Positions 1 through 12,600 of a stretch of 64,000 nucleotides of DNA are shown here, one piece after another. The notes under the pieces were generated by a model. It searched no databases, was not told the origin of the DNA, and was given only the letters and a program-made list of their open reading frames with translations. The DNA lies in the NCBI GenBank assembly GCA_030141605.1, contig JAQGDQ010000126.1, positions 474,501-538,500 of the forward strand, read 5' to 3'. Each line of letters opens with the position of its first letter. Position 1 is the first letter of the stretch. The stretch comes from Tubiluchus corallicola (Eukaryota; Priapulida; Priapulimorpha; Priapulimorphida; Tubiluchidae). Made by a program: the position numbers and the translations under genes.

Positions 1-83
1 GTAACTATATGAATGTACAACACAATATCGATGGCGTTCCATGCTTTGTCTTTTTAACTCATTTTGAAAAAAACATGTTTTAG

Positions 84-238
84 GTTCACCAGCACGTATT
101 TATATGTGGACCGGTAACAGACTTGAGATGGAAGGCAATACAGTACGGTTATTCTGCCGGGCAACTGGCTACCCAGAACCACTAGTAGTCTGGTTTGATC
201 CAGAAGAAAATATAGTTTTTGATAGTGAAAAATATCAG
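84..238 (+). CDS. Ig exon, first half of C-terminal I-set domain
   Basis: Acceptor AG at 82-83 and donor GT at 239-240. The exon is 155 bases: two bases finishing a split codon plus 51 codons. It encodes the B and C strands of an Ig fold with its cysteine and tryptophan, and ends in phase 0. Confidence 0.82.
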
Positions 239-2783
239 GTAAAATTATTGTAAATTTCACAGACATTTCTTAATATTTTTTGTAGATTGTTTACCAAAAA
301 CATTTTGCCAGTGACGCAAACTATAACTTGTTTATTGGTAACAATGTGAGAAAGCAGCTAAGTCATAACATGTCTATTAACATTTTGGGGAAACATATCA
401 TTTATTGGTAATATTTTTAAATGTTATTTATGTCAGTGTTATTTATAGTAAAAATTTTAATAAAAAATGATAAAAAATGTTACATTATATAACAAATCAC
501 AAAATTCATCATTATGTAGCAAATTTTGCGTCACTATGTAACAAAAATAATACATTATGTAATAAATTAATATAGCGTTAGTCTGTGGTCTGTGAATAGA
601 TCTGTGAATAGTCTGTGGTCTGTGAATAGTCATGGTCTAGATGTGCTTAAATTAATGGACTGGGCCAGTTTCTTTCTGTTCTAGACATGGTTATGTGCTG
701 CACAGTTTGGTTTGTTTTTGGTTGGTCAGTCAGAGGTCTGGTTTTCAGAGGGTATGGCCTTTGGCTAGTCTGTCTAGCGTCAGACCAGACCAGATCGAGC
801 TGAGCCAGGCTCACATCTAGAACAGAAAGAAAATGACCTAGCCCAATATTAAAACAAATCCAGACCACGGCAGGGTCTATCCACTGACCACGACCGCCCT
901 TCTATCAGTTTATTATATAATGCATGATTGTTACGTCATGTCGACAAAATTTTTACATAATGATCATTACGTAATTATTGTTGCATAGGGACCTATTTTG
1001 TGATTTGATACATAATGCTGCATCGTTACGTAACGACTCTTCCTTTACATAATGAACTTTAACATACGTTTTTTCTCCGTTGATTAACTTTTGTGCTTAT
1101 AACTTGGCTACAACTTGTAACCAAAACCCGCTGAGTTCTATATACTAGCGCTATAACTGCTATAGCTGGAGTTGCCCATAATAGTATGTCTTGTAGCTGA
1201 ACTTTCAAGCTTAACCTGTTTTTGGTTTTTAAAAGTAAATTATATAGCCTTACGAAATTCTTTTATTTAATTCGTTTGTAAATAAGCAAGAAAAAAGAAA
1301 CAAACTTGAAACTTAAACCACTCGTAGTTCAATAGATTCAGTAAAAATGATATAAACTGTCAATAATATTGAGCGGATTTTCCTAGTTTTTTACGAAAGT
1401 GTGGCGTGCTTCTTACTATTATTATTCGTCTTCCTTTTTCTTCTTATTTATCAAATGTAGTTACAGCCATCAATGCAAAAATGACAATCGATGATAACTC
1501 TACTAGATAATATTGGTGTTATTCTGTTCTTGTGTTTAGACTGTTCTTATATCCCCATGTAACAATGAAGGAGAAATTTAGCATCTAAAAATGTCACTCG
1601 CCCGTAACTTAGGCTAATGGATGTCTACATATGACTGCAGCACAATGATATAAATGTTATTTTTTCTCTAGGTTACGGACACGGGGGATCTCATAATACG
1701 ACACATTTCTTGGCATGATGACATGGGCGAATATAAATGCGTGGCGGAGAATCAATTAGGGGCAGATATCGCAGACACATTTTTGTACCCGACTTTGGTA
1801 AGCTACCTATGACATATGGCTGGGATGTAGTTTAGAACGGATGATACAAGATATGGTATACGACGCACTAGTATCATGAATCTGTGTGTTAATAGATTAC
1901 AACACGTAGATAGATCTATGTAATGAGTCCCTCTCATTCTTTGTTACTTTGTGTATTGTTATAAAGCCACGTGTTGTCTCAAGTGCGTGATTGTAATGCG
2001 TAGATAATGTGTAAGTACATGAAGTTTGATACACAACTTTAGAATATCAAGAGATTAAATAAGCCTGTGAGTGTCTACTGGACTGTTACCTTTGTGTATT
2101 GCGGTAACACCAGTGCGACAGGCACATTATATTATCATATTAACTGCAGACATCGCTGTGATGTAGGAACTCTCTATTCAAAAATGAACACTTCGTTTTC
2201 ATATACAGGGAAAATCTGTTTTGACTAAAATGGTCAATCTGCTTGAGATTTCAGTATTATGCATTACGTAGATCTACAACTAGGCCTGACCTGTGCTGTC
2301 GGTTGTATGAGCGGTAACATACATGTACAGTCTACCTGAATTTGTCTATACCCTGGTTCCTGACATGCCCAAAGTATGCCTCACTCTACTGTCAGAAATA
2401 AAAAGCCGCAGATCGAAAAAAGGCGTTAAAATGATAATAGTTTAGGCCTTCAGCAAACCATTGTCGTTTACATGTGCATGACAAAAAGATCCATGACTTA
2501 CCAAAAGTTACCTACACCTTCGTTGGGCAGTGGATGGCGTTTTCTAGGCTGGTAATTGACACCATATAATTATTAAATACTAATTACTTCGTCATTACCA
2601 GATATATAGTCTTACTGAAATTCAAGTATGTGGAACAAGTGCTCTTAACAAAGCTATGCCCACACTTATTTGTAGTTTAGATATCCATCTCGTTCTTCAT
2701 TGTTTTGTGCATTGTTGCAGCTAGTCTTTATGCATGTCTGAAAAACTTTTTATAAGTGAAATCACATTTTGTTGCAGAATTAA
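84..2783 (+). CDS. IMP-L2/zig-like immunoglobulin-domain protein, 3' end of gene (partial)
   Basis: Last coding exons of a secreted I-set Ig protein. Exon 84-238 follows a TTTTAG acceptor and is read after two bases of a split codon. It carries the first Ig cysteine (RLFC), a GYPEP turn and the core tryptophan (VVWF). Exon 1672-1797 (42 codons, phase 0/0) carries the second half: LIIRHIS, then D-M-G-E-Y-K-C and AENQLG, ending in the strand ADTFLYP. That terminal strand and the immediate end of the protein recall Drosophila IMP-L2 and nematode zig proteins, which are secreted two-Ig-domain proteins; IMP-L2 binds insulin-like peptides. A possible last exon at 2778 adds one residue and a stop. 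The first Ig domain and signal peptide must lie before the window. The I-set domain is seen directly; the IMP-L2 assignment is by family resemblance. Confidence 0.8.
478..1050. mobile_element. Fold-back (long inverted-repeat) element in the Ig-gene intron
   Basis: The left arm (about 478-690) and right arm (about 812-1050) are imperfect reverse complements. The clearest matches are 656-690 against 812-844, sharing TTTCTTTCTGTTCTAGA in opposite orientation, and 482-510 against the reverse of 985-1015, sharing CAAATCACAAAAT. The centre is rich in short TCTGTGGTCTGTGAATAG repeats (585-640). No transposase is visible. This fits a non-autonomous foldback element or MITE. The outer ends and target duplication could not be fixed, so the borders are approximate. 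Confidence 0.6.
1672..1797 (+). CDS. Ig exon, second half of C-terminal I-set domain
   Basis: Acceptor TTTTTCTCTAG, donor GTAAGC at 1798, 42 codons, phase 0 at both ends. It contains the D-x-G-x-Y-x-C signature of Ig domains and the TFLYP terminal strand. If the following intron were retained, translation would stop five codons later, giving nearly the same protein. Confidence 0.83.
2778..2783 (+). CDS. Possible terminal coding exon (Asn + stop) of the Ig gene
   Basis: The acceptor ACATTTTGTTGCAG ends at 2777, and the phase-0 continuation is AAT TAA. The protein would then end just after the last Ig strand, as IMP-L2-like proteins do. AATAAA hexamers occur at about 2396 (inside the proposed intron) and 3949 (after it), so either an intron-retained or a spliced 3' end is possible. 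Confidence 0.4.
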   Translation, partial: N

Positions 2784-3545
2784 CATCGGGAAAAGTAAAC
2801 AACTATCAAATCATGTCTTTGAGGATCGCGTAAAACTGTCAATGGAAGCGAACCGAATACTTTGGAAACGAACCAACGTGAGACAAGAAATTGAAAGCAG
2901 AACTACCTAGGCTTTCATTATCGTTGACATAAAGAAGAACCCTTCCTCACGCTCCAGCTTCACCCTCTTTTTTCAGATCCCCGAAGCCATTGTCAAACAT
3001 TGTCTCTTCCATTTTTCTTTTAGCTGTTCAGGCCAATTAAGTGTAGGCTGTGTAGCTGGAAAATACTGAAGCAAATAATTATAATTCGTTTGCTTTTGTT
3101 TAGGCAGGGCCGAAATTTTCTACCATTTTTGATTTTCTGGGCATTAAGGAATACAATGCAATTTTGGTATTACAAAATGTGAAATGGAATGTACCTGAAA
3201 ATGTATTAATGTGAACGAAATGAATGAGGTAAAGGAACCATAATTAAGTCCTAGTAAACTGACTGAGCTAACATATGATTGAAACTTGAAAGGTACAATT
3301 GTAAACTCAAGAAATACTGAAACAAAGGAGGTTTAGGAAATATATTGGAGTGTAAACGCCTAAGATAACATACACAGGTCTCGTGCCTCTTTCAAAGTAG
3401 TCTGAAATCTGAAGCAATTTACTGAAAACAAATTTTGTTTCTAGCATTTTTAATGACAAAGATTGTCAAATATTGTAACAGATTTGATTTACAAGTGCGT
3501 CTTTGATTTTAAGCTGGTACTTTGTACCATACAGTGCAGTGTATA

Positions 3546-3585
3546 ATAGTTATTATTATTATTATTATTATTTATATTAATATTA

Positions 3586-3622
<37 letters not shown>
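3546..3622. repeat. (ATT)n microsatellite
   Basis: Interrupted run of ATT triplets. The surrounding 2784-4600 holds no recognisable exon; it has only A+T-rich sequence and a short CTG/TTG-rich patch at 4302-4332. Confidence 0.9.
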
Positions 3623-3625
<3 letters not shown>

Positions 3626-4613
3626 ACCAACGCTAAGCCTGGTTTGCAAGGGAATGAGCGACAGCCAGCAAGACTGTTTGATTGGTTTTATTTACTTGCT
3701 ATGCTGCCTTGGCTGTTAATCTCCGCGAGTGAGATACATATACACAGCCGAACATAGCTAAGTTACCTCTGGTGGTTCATTTATTCACAATATCCTTGGT
3801 TCCATTCCCGCTAATACCGCTCAGTATAGCAGTAAATCCTGAGTCCTAGATTCTTGGATCTGGATCCTAGCTTGCAGAGTAATGAACTGTGTAAAATATC
3901 AATTATCCTTCATTTGTATTTATCGTGCTGTGACAAAGCCGTTTCGCAATAAAATATCAAATTGTATACACTAAATTGTGTACATTCGTGACACTAATTA
4001 TTTGTTCAGTGTATGTCCATTTGCGCGATTCATGCGGTATATAATATTTTTCAATATTCTGCAATCACATTACTACCAACACATTGGTCCAAAGGTGTAT
4101 CGGCTATTTGCAATGTCAAGAGATAATGTGTTAACGTAATGTTAACAGTATCACACACTAAATTGTTAAAGCACAACAATATGAACCTTATTTATTACTA
4201 TGGTTTTACGGTTTTAATTTAATTATCGTGTTGTTTTTGCAAAAATGAACAAAGTATTAACAAACAGAGTATTGGCGGTTTGTTACCCTAATATATCAGT
4301 GTTGTTGTTGCTGCTGCTGCTGTTGTTGTTTGTTTGTCTGTTTGTCCGAGTAGTTGGCTGTTTTGCTTTACCATTTGCTTGTTGTCATTGTTGTCACTAG
4401 TTATGATTACGATGAAACAAATAATGATGATTATGTTTCCAATGCTAGTAATGATGACAACGAAATAAACGAGACGGTAGTGACGATGATACTGCAACGT
4501 AAGGCGGATGGTGTTGATACACATATCACGGCGTACTTGAGAAGAAAATGTAAAAAAGCAGTAGTAAAAGAGAAATTATACAGTAGCTCGCTAGATATGT
4601 AATCCATTGTACT

Positions 4614-4804
4614 TCATGCTGGTTGTCATTACGGAACAGGTGCTGAGGTGAAGAGCACCTACCCATCAGCCCAATGAGGCCATCCCATAACGACGGTTTT
4701 ATACCTGGTATTCAACGCCACTATACAATGGCTTCGTATGGATGAGACCACCATAATGTAGAGGGGTGGGTCGACCATAAATGGCATTTCACCTCCGTAA
4801 CAAT
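4614..4804 (+). repeat. SINE family A, 5'-truncated copy 1
   Basis: Shares with the copies at 38390, 54112 and 37207 the body ACGGAACAGGTGCTGAG and the end block ATGTAGAGGGG, then AAATGGCATTTC and CCGTAACA. The tRNA-like head is absent. The ends match the other copies, so it is a dispersed element rather than a local repeat. Confidence 0.65.
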
Positions 4805-4939
4805 GCAAAGGATGGTAATAGTAATAATGACGCATTTATTGCTTTAAGTAGGCCTCATTAATGTACACCAATAGGATTTCATTGCTTTGCTGTTGTTGTT
4901 GCTTGTTATTATTTGGATCATGACATTGTTGCCAAAGAT

Positions 4940-5020
4940 AATAATAGTGATAGCGATAGTAATGATGATGACGGCGAAAGCGACGATGACACTGGCAATG
5001 ACATGATGATGATGATGGCG
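4940..5020. repeat. GAT/GAC-rich simple-sequence patch
   Basis: Interrupted GAT/GAC/AGT triplets. The short acidic reading frame over it, and the opposite polyhistidine/isoleucine frame, are by-products of the repeat and not a gene. Confidence 0.6.
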
Positions 5021-5708
5021 TTGATCAGTTCTGGTGATCATGATAATAGCTCGCCTGATGAGATTTGCAAATTTGCAGTGGTAACAGAATCAACAGTTTT
5101 TGCCTTCTCAAAATTTTAAATCAATAACGGTTGCAGTCAACTAGCTTTAAGCAATGTTTCACTTCAGTGACTATTCGAGAAACTTTAAGAAGCAGACATA
5201 TGTATCTTAAATCATAGATCTTAAATTTAAATAGATCATAAATCTTAAATTTAAATCGAAGTTGCAGCATTCTAATTACGGTTAATTAGAGTATTTCTAG
5301 TACGGTAAGTCAATTTTGGGCTAGTTTTCAAAGCTACTGTCTGGGCATTAGACACCCGGCGCCCATGACTGAGGGCTCAGATCCGCTTGGACAAAACTGA
5401 CGTTCGGGGGACGAGAACCCAGCAGCAGCGCAGTGTAATATTCGGGCGCAAACATACTAGTACTGGCGTTCTTGTAACTGCTTCGTTTTAAAGCAAGAAA
5501 AACAAAACGCATCCTTCCTGCGCAAGTTTCAACAATGATGATGTCCTCGCTATTTGAACTTTGTCGTAATTGCTTTTTATGCTGACTTGCCAAGCCTTAA
5601 TTCCAGCTTTCGCATATTGCCGCATCGTATTTACTATTAGGCTAATTTCCTGATAACCTGATATTTAATCATTAAGCTTTTCATAGAGGTCCACAGCGGC
5701 ACGAGAGC

Positions 5709-6436
5709 GTTTTCTTCATTTCCTGTAATTAGTCAGCTGCTATAATGGCGGAAACATTCGTCGTGTAACAATGAGGACTACCCTATTGGGACAAATCAGT
5801 TACTACTTTCTTTGATTAATGGGCGCGTGTGTGCGTGTACGTGTAAATATTGTAATCCACTTGTTACAACTGATAATGTAATAAATAACCGATAATACAA
5901 TATAAAAAATTAGAGCATACTGTAATAAATAACTGATAATGCAATAAAAATTGATAAGATACAGATAAAGATAAAGATACAGATTGATAATGATAAAGTA
6001 ACCGATAATGACAATTTAATTTAAAAAAGTGGGGCGTAATGTAAGGCCTCCAAAACGCATAATGCAATAAAAATAACAAGAAGTTTAACGCATATGGTAA
6101 CACCACAGAAACGCAAAAATATAATAAAATTCTAACCAATAATGATATTGTAATAACAGAATAAATGTTACTGTTATATTTCTGATATATATATATATAT
6201 ATATATATAACAAAAATATACCCTTAACATATCCCAGTTATATATATATATATATCGTTTTCTTCGTTTACTGTCATTAGGCAGCTGCTATAATGGTGGA
6301 AACATTCGTAGTGCAATAACAAACGCTACGATGTCGCGACTGGTCAGTTAACTGCTTTCTTTGATTAATACACGTACTTACGTGCGTATACGTGTAAATA
6401 TTGTAGTCCATTTGTTACAACTGATAATGTAATAAG
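5709..6436 (+). repeat. Diverged direct duplication, unit about 180 bp, offset about 545 bp
   Basis: Unit 5709-5892 (from CGTTTTCTTC to AACTGATAATGTAATAA) recurs at 6256-6436 with substitutions and small indels. The two share AGCTGCTATAATGG, GGAAACATTCG, CTTTCTTTGATTAAT and CGTGTAAATATTGTA. The sequence between is a degenerate GATAATG(T/C)AATAA tandem array (5870-6150) followed by (AT)n tracts. Confidence 0.7.
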
Positions 6437-6598
6437 CGCTGTAAAAAGTAACAAAAAAAATTAAAGCGTAATGTTATAAATAATCAACGAATAATGTAAG
6501 ACCTCTGAAACGGATAACTTAATAATCTGAAGTTTAAAGCAAATTGTAACAATTTGTAACAATTGCAAATATATATAACATATTATATATATAACAAA

Positions 6599-6613
6599 AT
6601 TGTACCACGTAAC

Positions 6614-6661
<48 letters not shown>

Positions 6662-6676
6662 GTTACGTGGTACAAT
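6599..6676. repeat. Perfect 78-bp palindrome with (TA)n core
   Basis: A (TA)n run is bounded by ATTGTACCACGTAACGTA on the left and its exact reverse complement on the right, giving two 39-base arms with no spacer. The unique arm sequences show this is more than a plain AT microsatellite. Confidence 0.85.
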
Positions 6677-6699
6677 ATACATATATATAGTAAAATAAT

Positions 6700-9600
6700 T
6701 TTAATTTTTTTGGAATAAGAAGGTGGTGCGCATTAGCCCTCGACTCATTGTCATCACAACCCTTTTCAATGCATTTACCATAAGCCCAATGAGTCCATGA
6801 CGAATGTAGGTAAAATATCACGGGTACAAATGGCACAAGAAAAAACTATAGGAAAAAACATAAGACAAACAAAAACAAGCAAACATCCAACAGTATATAC
6901 ACGAATATTCTACTTAGTATTTGTCTACAATTCTTTCACCCTCTTGATAGTGATAATATAGGTGGACAGATATACCGTATTTACTGATATACTGAAGTTA
7001 GCTTATAAGATTATATGTAAGCAAAGGTTACAGTCAGCGTTTTTCCAAGCAAGCATTTTTTGAAATGAAACCTAGAATTAACTCGTACTTATTCGTATTT
7101 ATTATCTTACTCTGTCTTGTAGCCAGGTTCCTCCTCATTCCAAAGAACAGTAAAACTAAGACTGAGAATATATAATATAATTATCCCTAAGAGTATCCCT
7201 AACCCTAAATCATATTTTATTAAGTGCGCCATTTTCTCCCTTTTTCCATTTGTTTCCTTTTCCTGTACCGTTTTCCCCGTGCACCAACGCTGTCAAACAC
7301 CGTCAATTACAGCTCATTTACTCAACCAACCTCTGCTCCTTATGTTATAAGGATGTGTTTGTTTTTCTCAATTCATTACCATTGATCCAGCATTTATAGG
7401 CCTTCTTTTATAAACAAGACGAATTTTCTGAAAAACAGAACCCCAGGGGAGTTTTTTTTTCTAAAAGCGGGCAACAAAGCCAGTCTTTTCAATTCTGATG
7501 AATCCGAGAAAGCTGTTGCCAGCTTAAGAAAGTAGCGGAAAAGGGTCGAGAACGCAAAAAAGCGCGAAATATCCGCCGAGTATTTTTGCAAACAAGAGGC
7601 CTATAAGTCAAAAGAAATTCCGAGAATATTAAGATTAAGAGATAATTATGACCTCAAAGCGGCTGCCAAGATGTCTGCTGCCGCTCGTGTAATACGTTAG
7701 CTATGTTGCATGTTCGAAGGCAGAATATCATTTTAGTGTATAGAGACCAAGGTTTAAAGCTCGAGTATTTGGGGTAGTATCCAAAACAACCGCCATTTCA
7801 AGATGGCCGACAAAATAGCTATCGCTAGCATATAAAAGCTCTGTCTTAGTTCATATGAAATTGTGAATGCTGTCAGTCCTGAAGAAGCATCAGCTCTCGG
7901 TCAGCATTCTAACAAGTAAGATCAGAAGTAAGTAAATATCTAGTTAATACATATTAAAATATAGCTGTCAGCTGCTTAAATTGAACAGTCAAATTAGACA
8001 TACTGATAGGCTAAAAGCTGATTTCATGTAAATAATATCATAAAACATTACTTAATTAGTGTTTAAAAATAATATATAAGTGATCAATCAGATTAGATAG
8101 AAATAAATGGTTTAAACGCTGGCTTCACATAAACAATAAAACCGCCTCAGTGTTTACATAAATGAGTTTTACCATCCCATTTACTCAGTTCTCTCAAAAA
8201 GTCTTTGAAATTATTTGCTTCTTTGAAAGAATTCGGTGAACTTTCCACAGTTGTGGACCCCTGTATCGCAAGCTTTCTTTTTTCCAAAAGCTACTTTCCT
8301 AAAACGTGGATTTATAAGATTATTTCTGGATCTTAGAGGACGGCGTTACAAGGATCTAAGGAAAACAAATGTAAGCTGGCAATGCGTCCACTTGCGCAAA
8401 ATTGAAGAATTAAGTGTTGTATTAATTGGTAGAGGGCGCCACACTACCAGATGTGTGGTGTCTACCATCTACTTTCTTTTGAATCTCTCGCCCAGCGCTC
8501 ATTTTTCATGCTCTAGCTTCAAAAATTCTTTGCGAGTGATTGTCACTGCTGACAAATTATCAAAAAACATCTGGCCAGTGTTCCACTTGCATTTCTAACA
8601 AGACGCAGCGCATCCAACAGAGGTCTATGTTTTTCCGGGTGTTCATTAACCTTTTTGCACATTCTCATTTGACGCGACTTTTTTTAAAAGTGGGGTATCC
8701 TATTTCTAACAATGCTAAATCATCACACGTAGTAGCTCTCACAGACATCAGAGACTTTAGCAATTCAAAATATACACTTCGAACTGAAATTAATCGAGAA
8801 TCAGAATTCCTAGTTTCTGAACTTTGAAAAAATACATTTTTCACATCCAAATGTTAAATAACGACCCATTGAAAATGATCCTGGCCTAATATATTATGGA
8901 CGACAACTGACAACCGTGTAAGCGACATGTTTAATGAATTAAAGCTAATGAAGGTAAAATAGAAAAGACACAGCTTAATTACCATCTGAAACCAATAAAC
9001 GTTTAAATAACGTAAAATCAAGGGTAGAATTAATTGTCATCTAATCAACTACGTGCATACGTAAACGTTGCACTGTTTGCAATGAGCTACATTCCGGGTC
9101 TTCCCACAAACATCAACGGGAACTAGAAGTTAATTTGGCTAATCTACTACCAAATTACTTACAGCGTAGCAAGCATCCTCGTCGTGTATAATTATTAGCA
9201 CCGTGGCACCATCTATTTGCAGAACTGAACAACTAATCACAAGCAGCAGTAGCAGAACACTGAATAAGTAGCAGCATACGTCATTGGACTTAACAAGAAT
9301 TTAATGCTCTCACGCGACCCAGTGGACAAACTGAAGGTGTAATTACGCAAAATTAACGAGAACGTGAGAAGACTCAGCAATGAAATTTGCAATTTCCATT
9401 TTGTTGAATGCTCTAGTAGTGGCCCTCGTATCACATCGTATCGTCTATCATTATACTGCCTTCTGTAGTTTCCTAGCAATGAGATAGTTCTTCTAAATTT
9501 TTAAATGTTTGACTTCAGCCTACTGAAACAGTAAAGTTTGTGGAGTTACCACTGATTCTTCACAATCACATCACTAATTTCATGAAAGCATTGCAGCCGC

Positions 9601-12600
9601 TGGCGAATGTCAGGGCGAGCAAATATTTGTTTAGCTAGTTTAAGATGGCTTCATCATCGGTAGATGAATGCACACGATGAGATTAGGAAGAAGAAAACTT
9701 CACCAAAGTTGCCATGACTATAAATGTGTAAACTAGTGCTTATAGGAAAGAACAACTCTTGATCAGTTTTAGGCTTGCATACACACTAAAAGCATATTGC
9801 CTCACTAATCACTATAGGCCTAAGCTTCACGAGACAAGCAATGGAAACCCGTTGCTATCTGCGGTATTATTTTTTAAATTTTATTTTAATTATTTTAACA
9901 ATTCGGTTTATACAGAGGATATATAATTATGAGAGACAAAAATAAGACTAAGTTCAAATTAAAAAAATCAAAACTAAAAAACTAAAATATAATCTAAAAC
10001 TAATTAGAAAGAACAAAAGAGGCACACGAACGCTTCCTGGAGCACATCAAATGTTATAAGTACATAAAAAATTCTATCGATGACAAAGTTTGCTCCGACA
10101 CCATGTTCCGTAGTTTCTGCATAAGTTTATGATGATAAAGCCGTAGTCGTATCTTCCTTTAAAACAGAACTAGCTTCAACCACGAATCAATTTTTGAAGG
10201 AGAAAATTAATGATAACGGAACACTCGTACATTCACCATTTTTTATAAAAATATCGCATGTCTATAATTCTGATCTATAATTGTCATCGATAATGAAATT
10301 ACAATACAAATATAATGAAAAATATTCTGCTCTTTTTTCTACATTCAAATGTTATGAAAAGAACAACTTTGGCTTCAACGAACAAGAGAAGAATTTCACG
10401 TGAAATCTCACATGAGCTGCAAGGATATCAGTTCTGACGGCATTATCACTTACAGCAAAGGTTGAAAAACACGCTTATATGAAGTTATTTGAGAAACAGT
10501 TCGATATTGAAATGCAGCATTTATATGATGGAAGCTAAAGATTCATGCATTCATGCGTTTTGAAAAATGTGAATATTTTGTATACTTTACTAGAAAAATA
10601 ATGGCAGAATTGAAAAAAAAGAGCTATATATAAGGTGGGTGTGAAAATGGACAGCAGCAGCGTTCCACAAGAATCCCAGTGTGTGAATGTGCAGTTCGCA
10701 CAGAGCCGTATGTGCACTGCAAACATGTAGCTATTGTTGTGTAATTACCAAGTCAGTGAAGGAATATTAACTGGCTGTTGTTTATGACCAAGACCTAAAC
10801 TTAAGATTCTATAATAGGAAAATAACTGAAAGTGCGGATTGTGGAAAATCTGTGCCAACTTGCTCTCTGTCTCAAGGTCATAATTTCGTTATTGCTGCGT
10901 TCACCATGCGTGATTACATAGGAAATGGATTTCATTTCGATGGTATTGGAACTTGTCACTTTCGGACCCGCAACACAATGCAGCGAATTGCTTGATTGCC
11001 TAAGAATTGCAATTCGTTTCAATGAAATCGCAACTTGCAGGGCAGGGACCTGGGGTACGGGCTCAGACAACAGAATACTGAACGATGACCTGGGTCGTTA
11101 TGGTAAGTGATCCCTGTGAGTTTCGTGACCTAGCCCTGCGCGTCAAACATCACAAACAAAGAAATAAACAAAACATCGCAAATAAATAAACAAACAAACA
11201 AATAAATAAAGTGTAAAAACCGTGAGTAAATCAAGCAGAATCTTAATAAATAAATAAAAGCCAGAGTAAATCAAGAACATTCTTCTTAGCAGAATCTTAA
11301 TAAACGTCTCATTTCCAATAAGATTCTGCATATAGTGCAGAATCTTAAATAAAGAAACGTGCACTCAATATCCCGTCAAGCAAATAAATATTGCAAGGCT
11401 GAGGTTTTCATTAACGAGTCTGCTTCGTCAAGATTCTCTGCCAGGTGATCAAGGTTGTCTTTTACTAATTTACGAAGTCTTACACAAATTACATAACAAC
11501 ATGTATCTTACTCAGTTGAGTTAGAAAAACAAACAAACAAACATCACGCTACGACGTGCTTTTTCAATTACAGCCACAGTAATCACAATATTCACAGCTG
11601 GTAAAATGTTCCGCGAAAAATAACACACCTTAATACGTCAAACTGTAGCTGAAAAAACTAAAGCATCAACTTCAAATATGTCATCACCAAAATTAAAAAA
11701 TAAATCTTAAATCCTACGCATTTTTTTACAAATAAAATAGAAAAGCTGTGTCATAAATAGTTGTTGATAAGTTGTTGGTGGGGTTTCTGTACCACGGTCG
11801 TCGCTATTTATGACAAAACTACTTAATAAAGCAACATTTACAGAAGAAAGCGCAAGAGCAGCAAGACTTTTACTGACTGTCTCTTTATTGAGAGTAATGG
11901 CTGACCTATTAAGAGAGAATCAAACGACGGCTTAGAGTTGATTGAGGATCAGTTTTAAGCGAATCGTAGCCCTCGATTTGAAGCTTTGCCTTCTGTTAAA
12001 GCCATTCCGTAACAAAATATCCCCTGACAACGCCATTTTAGACAAAACAAGCTACGCGAGGTGTTTCTTAATGCGATACTTGTCTTACTGGGTGCTGCTC
12101 TACTCAGTGAAACAGCGTTTAACAGAACACAATCAGTGTGAGGAAACAAGTGATACTTTGTCTAGTAGCTCATATTTACAGTCAGCACTAAAGTTTCGTG
12201 ACTTATTATTAATTAATTTAAACATACATAAATTATGTTTACTACCCAACCTGTTAGTTCAGCATACTAGATATAAAGCTTACACGTGAAAAACCAATGC
12301 ACAGTTTCCTCACTTTTGCAAATAAACAAAATTTTTGATTATTATATTATGGAATTTCAATATGTATCCTCTTCCTCCGCACTTTTCTGAAAATTTTTCA
12401 TTGGCTGATATTTTGGTTTATTATGCCTAACGGTTTCCAGGCGCAGGAAATGAGACCATATCTACAGATTGGTAAACGCGATTTTGTATCTAAATGAAAT
12501 TTCATTGCTATAAATCATTAGTTCATAAAATCCCTGTTGCCTTATTACTGTATAAATTTAGGCGATAAAGAGAGATCTACAAACTGATATACGGATGGAG

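Noticed and set aside
4354-4602. 82-codon ORF with an Asp/Asn-rich stretch
   Set aside because: The acidic part comes from GAT/AAT-type triplets; the rest shows no motif.
5341-5600. Minus-strand 81-codon ORF in a G+C-richer patch with TGTCTAATGCCCAGACA
   Set aside because: Considered as an LTR or retroelement end, but no second LTR, primer-binding site or protein motif was found.
8236-8827. Two overlapping ORFs (120 and 95 codons)
   Set aside because: No recognisable motif, no supporting splice sites, and both frames open over the same DNA.
10925-11110. Possible exon ending at a GGTAAGTG donor
   Set aside because: No acceptor with a pyrimidine tract upstream, open on both strands, no domain; a 25-bp resemblance to 16494 suggests at most a repeat.
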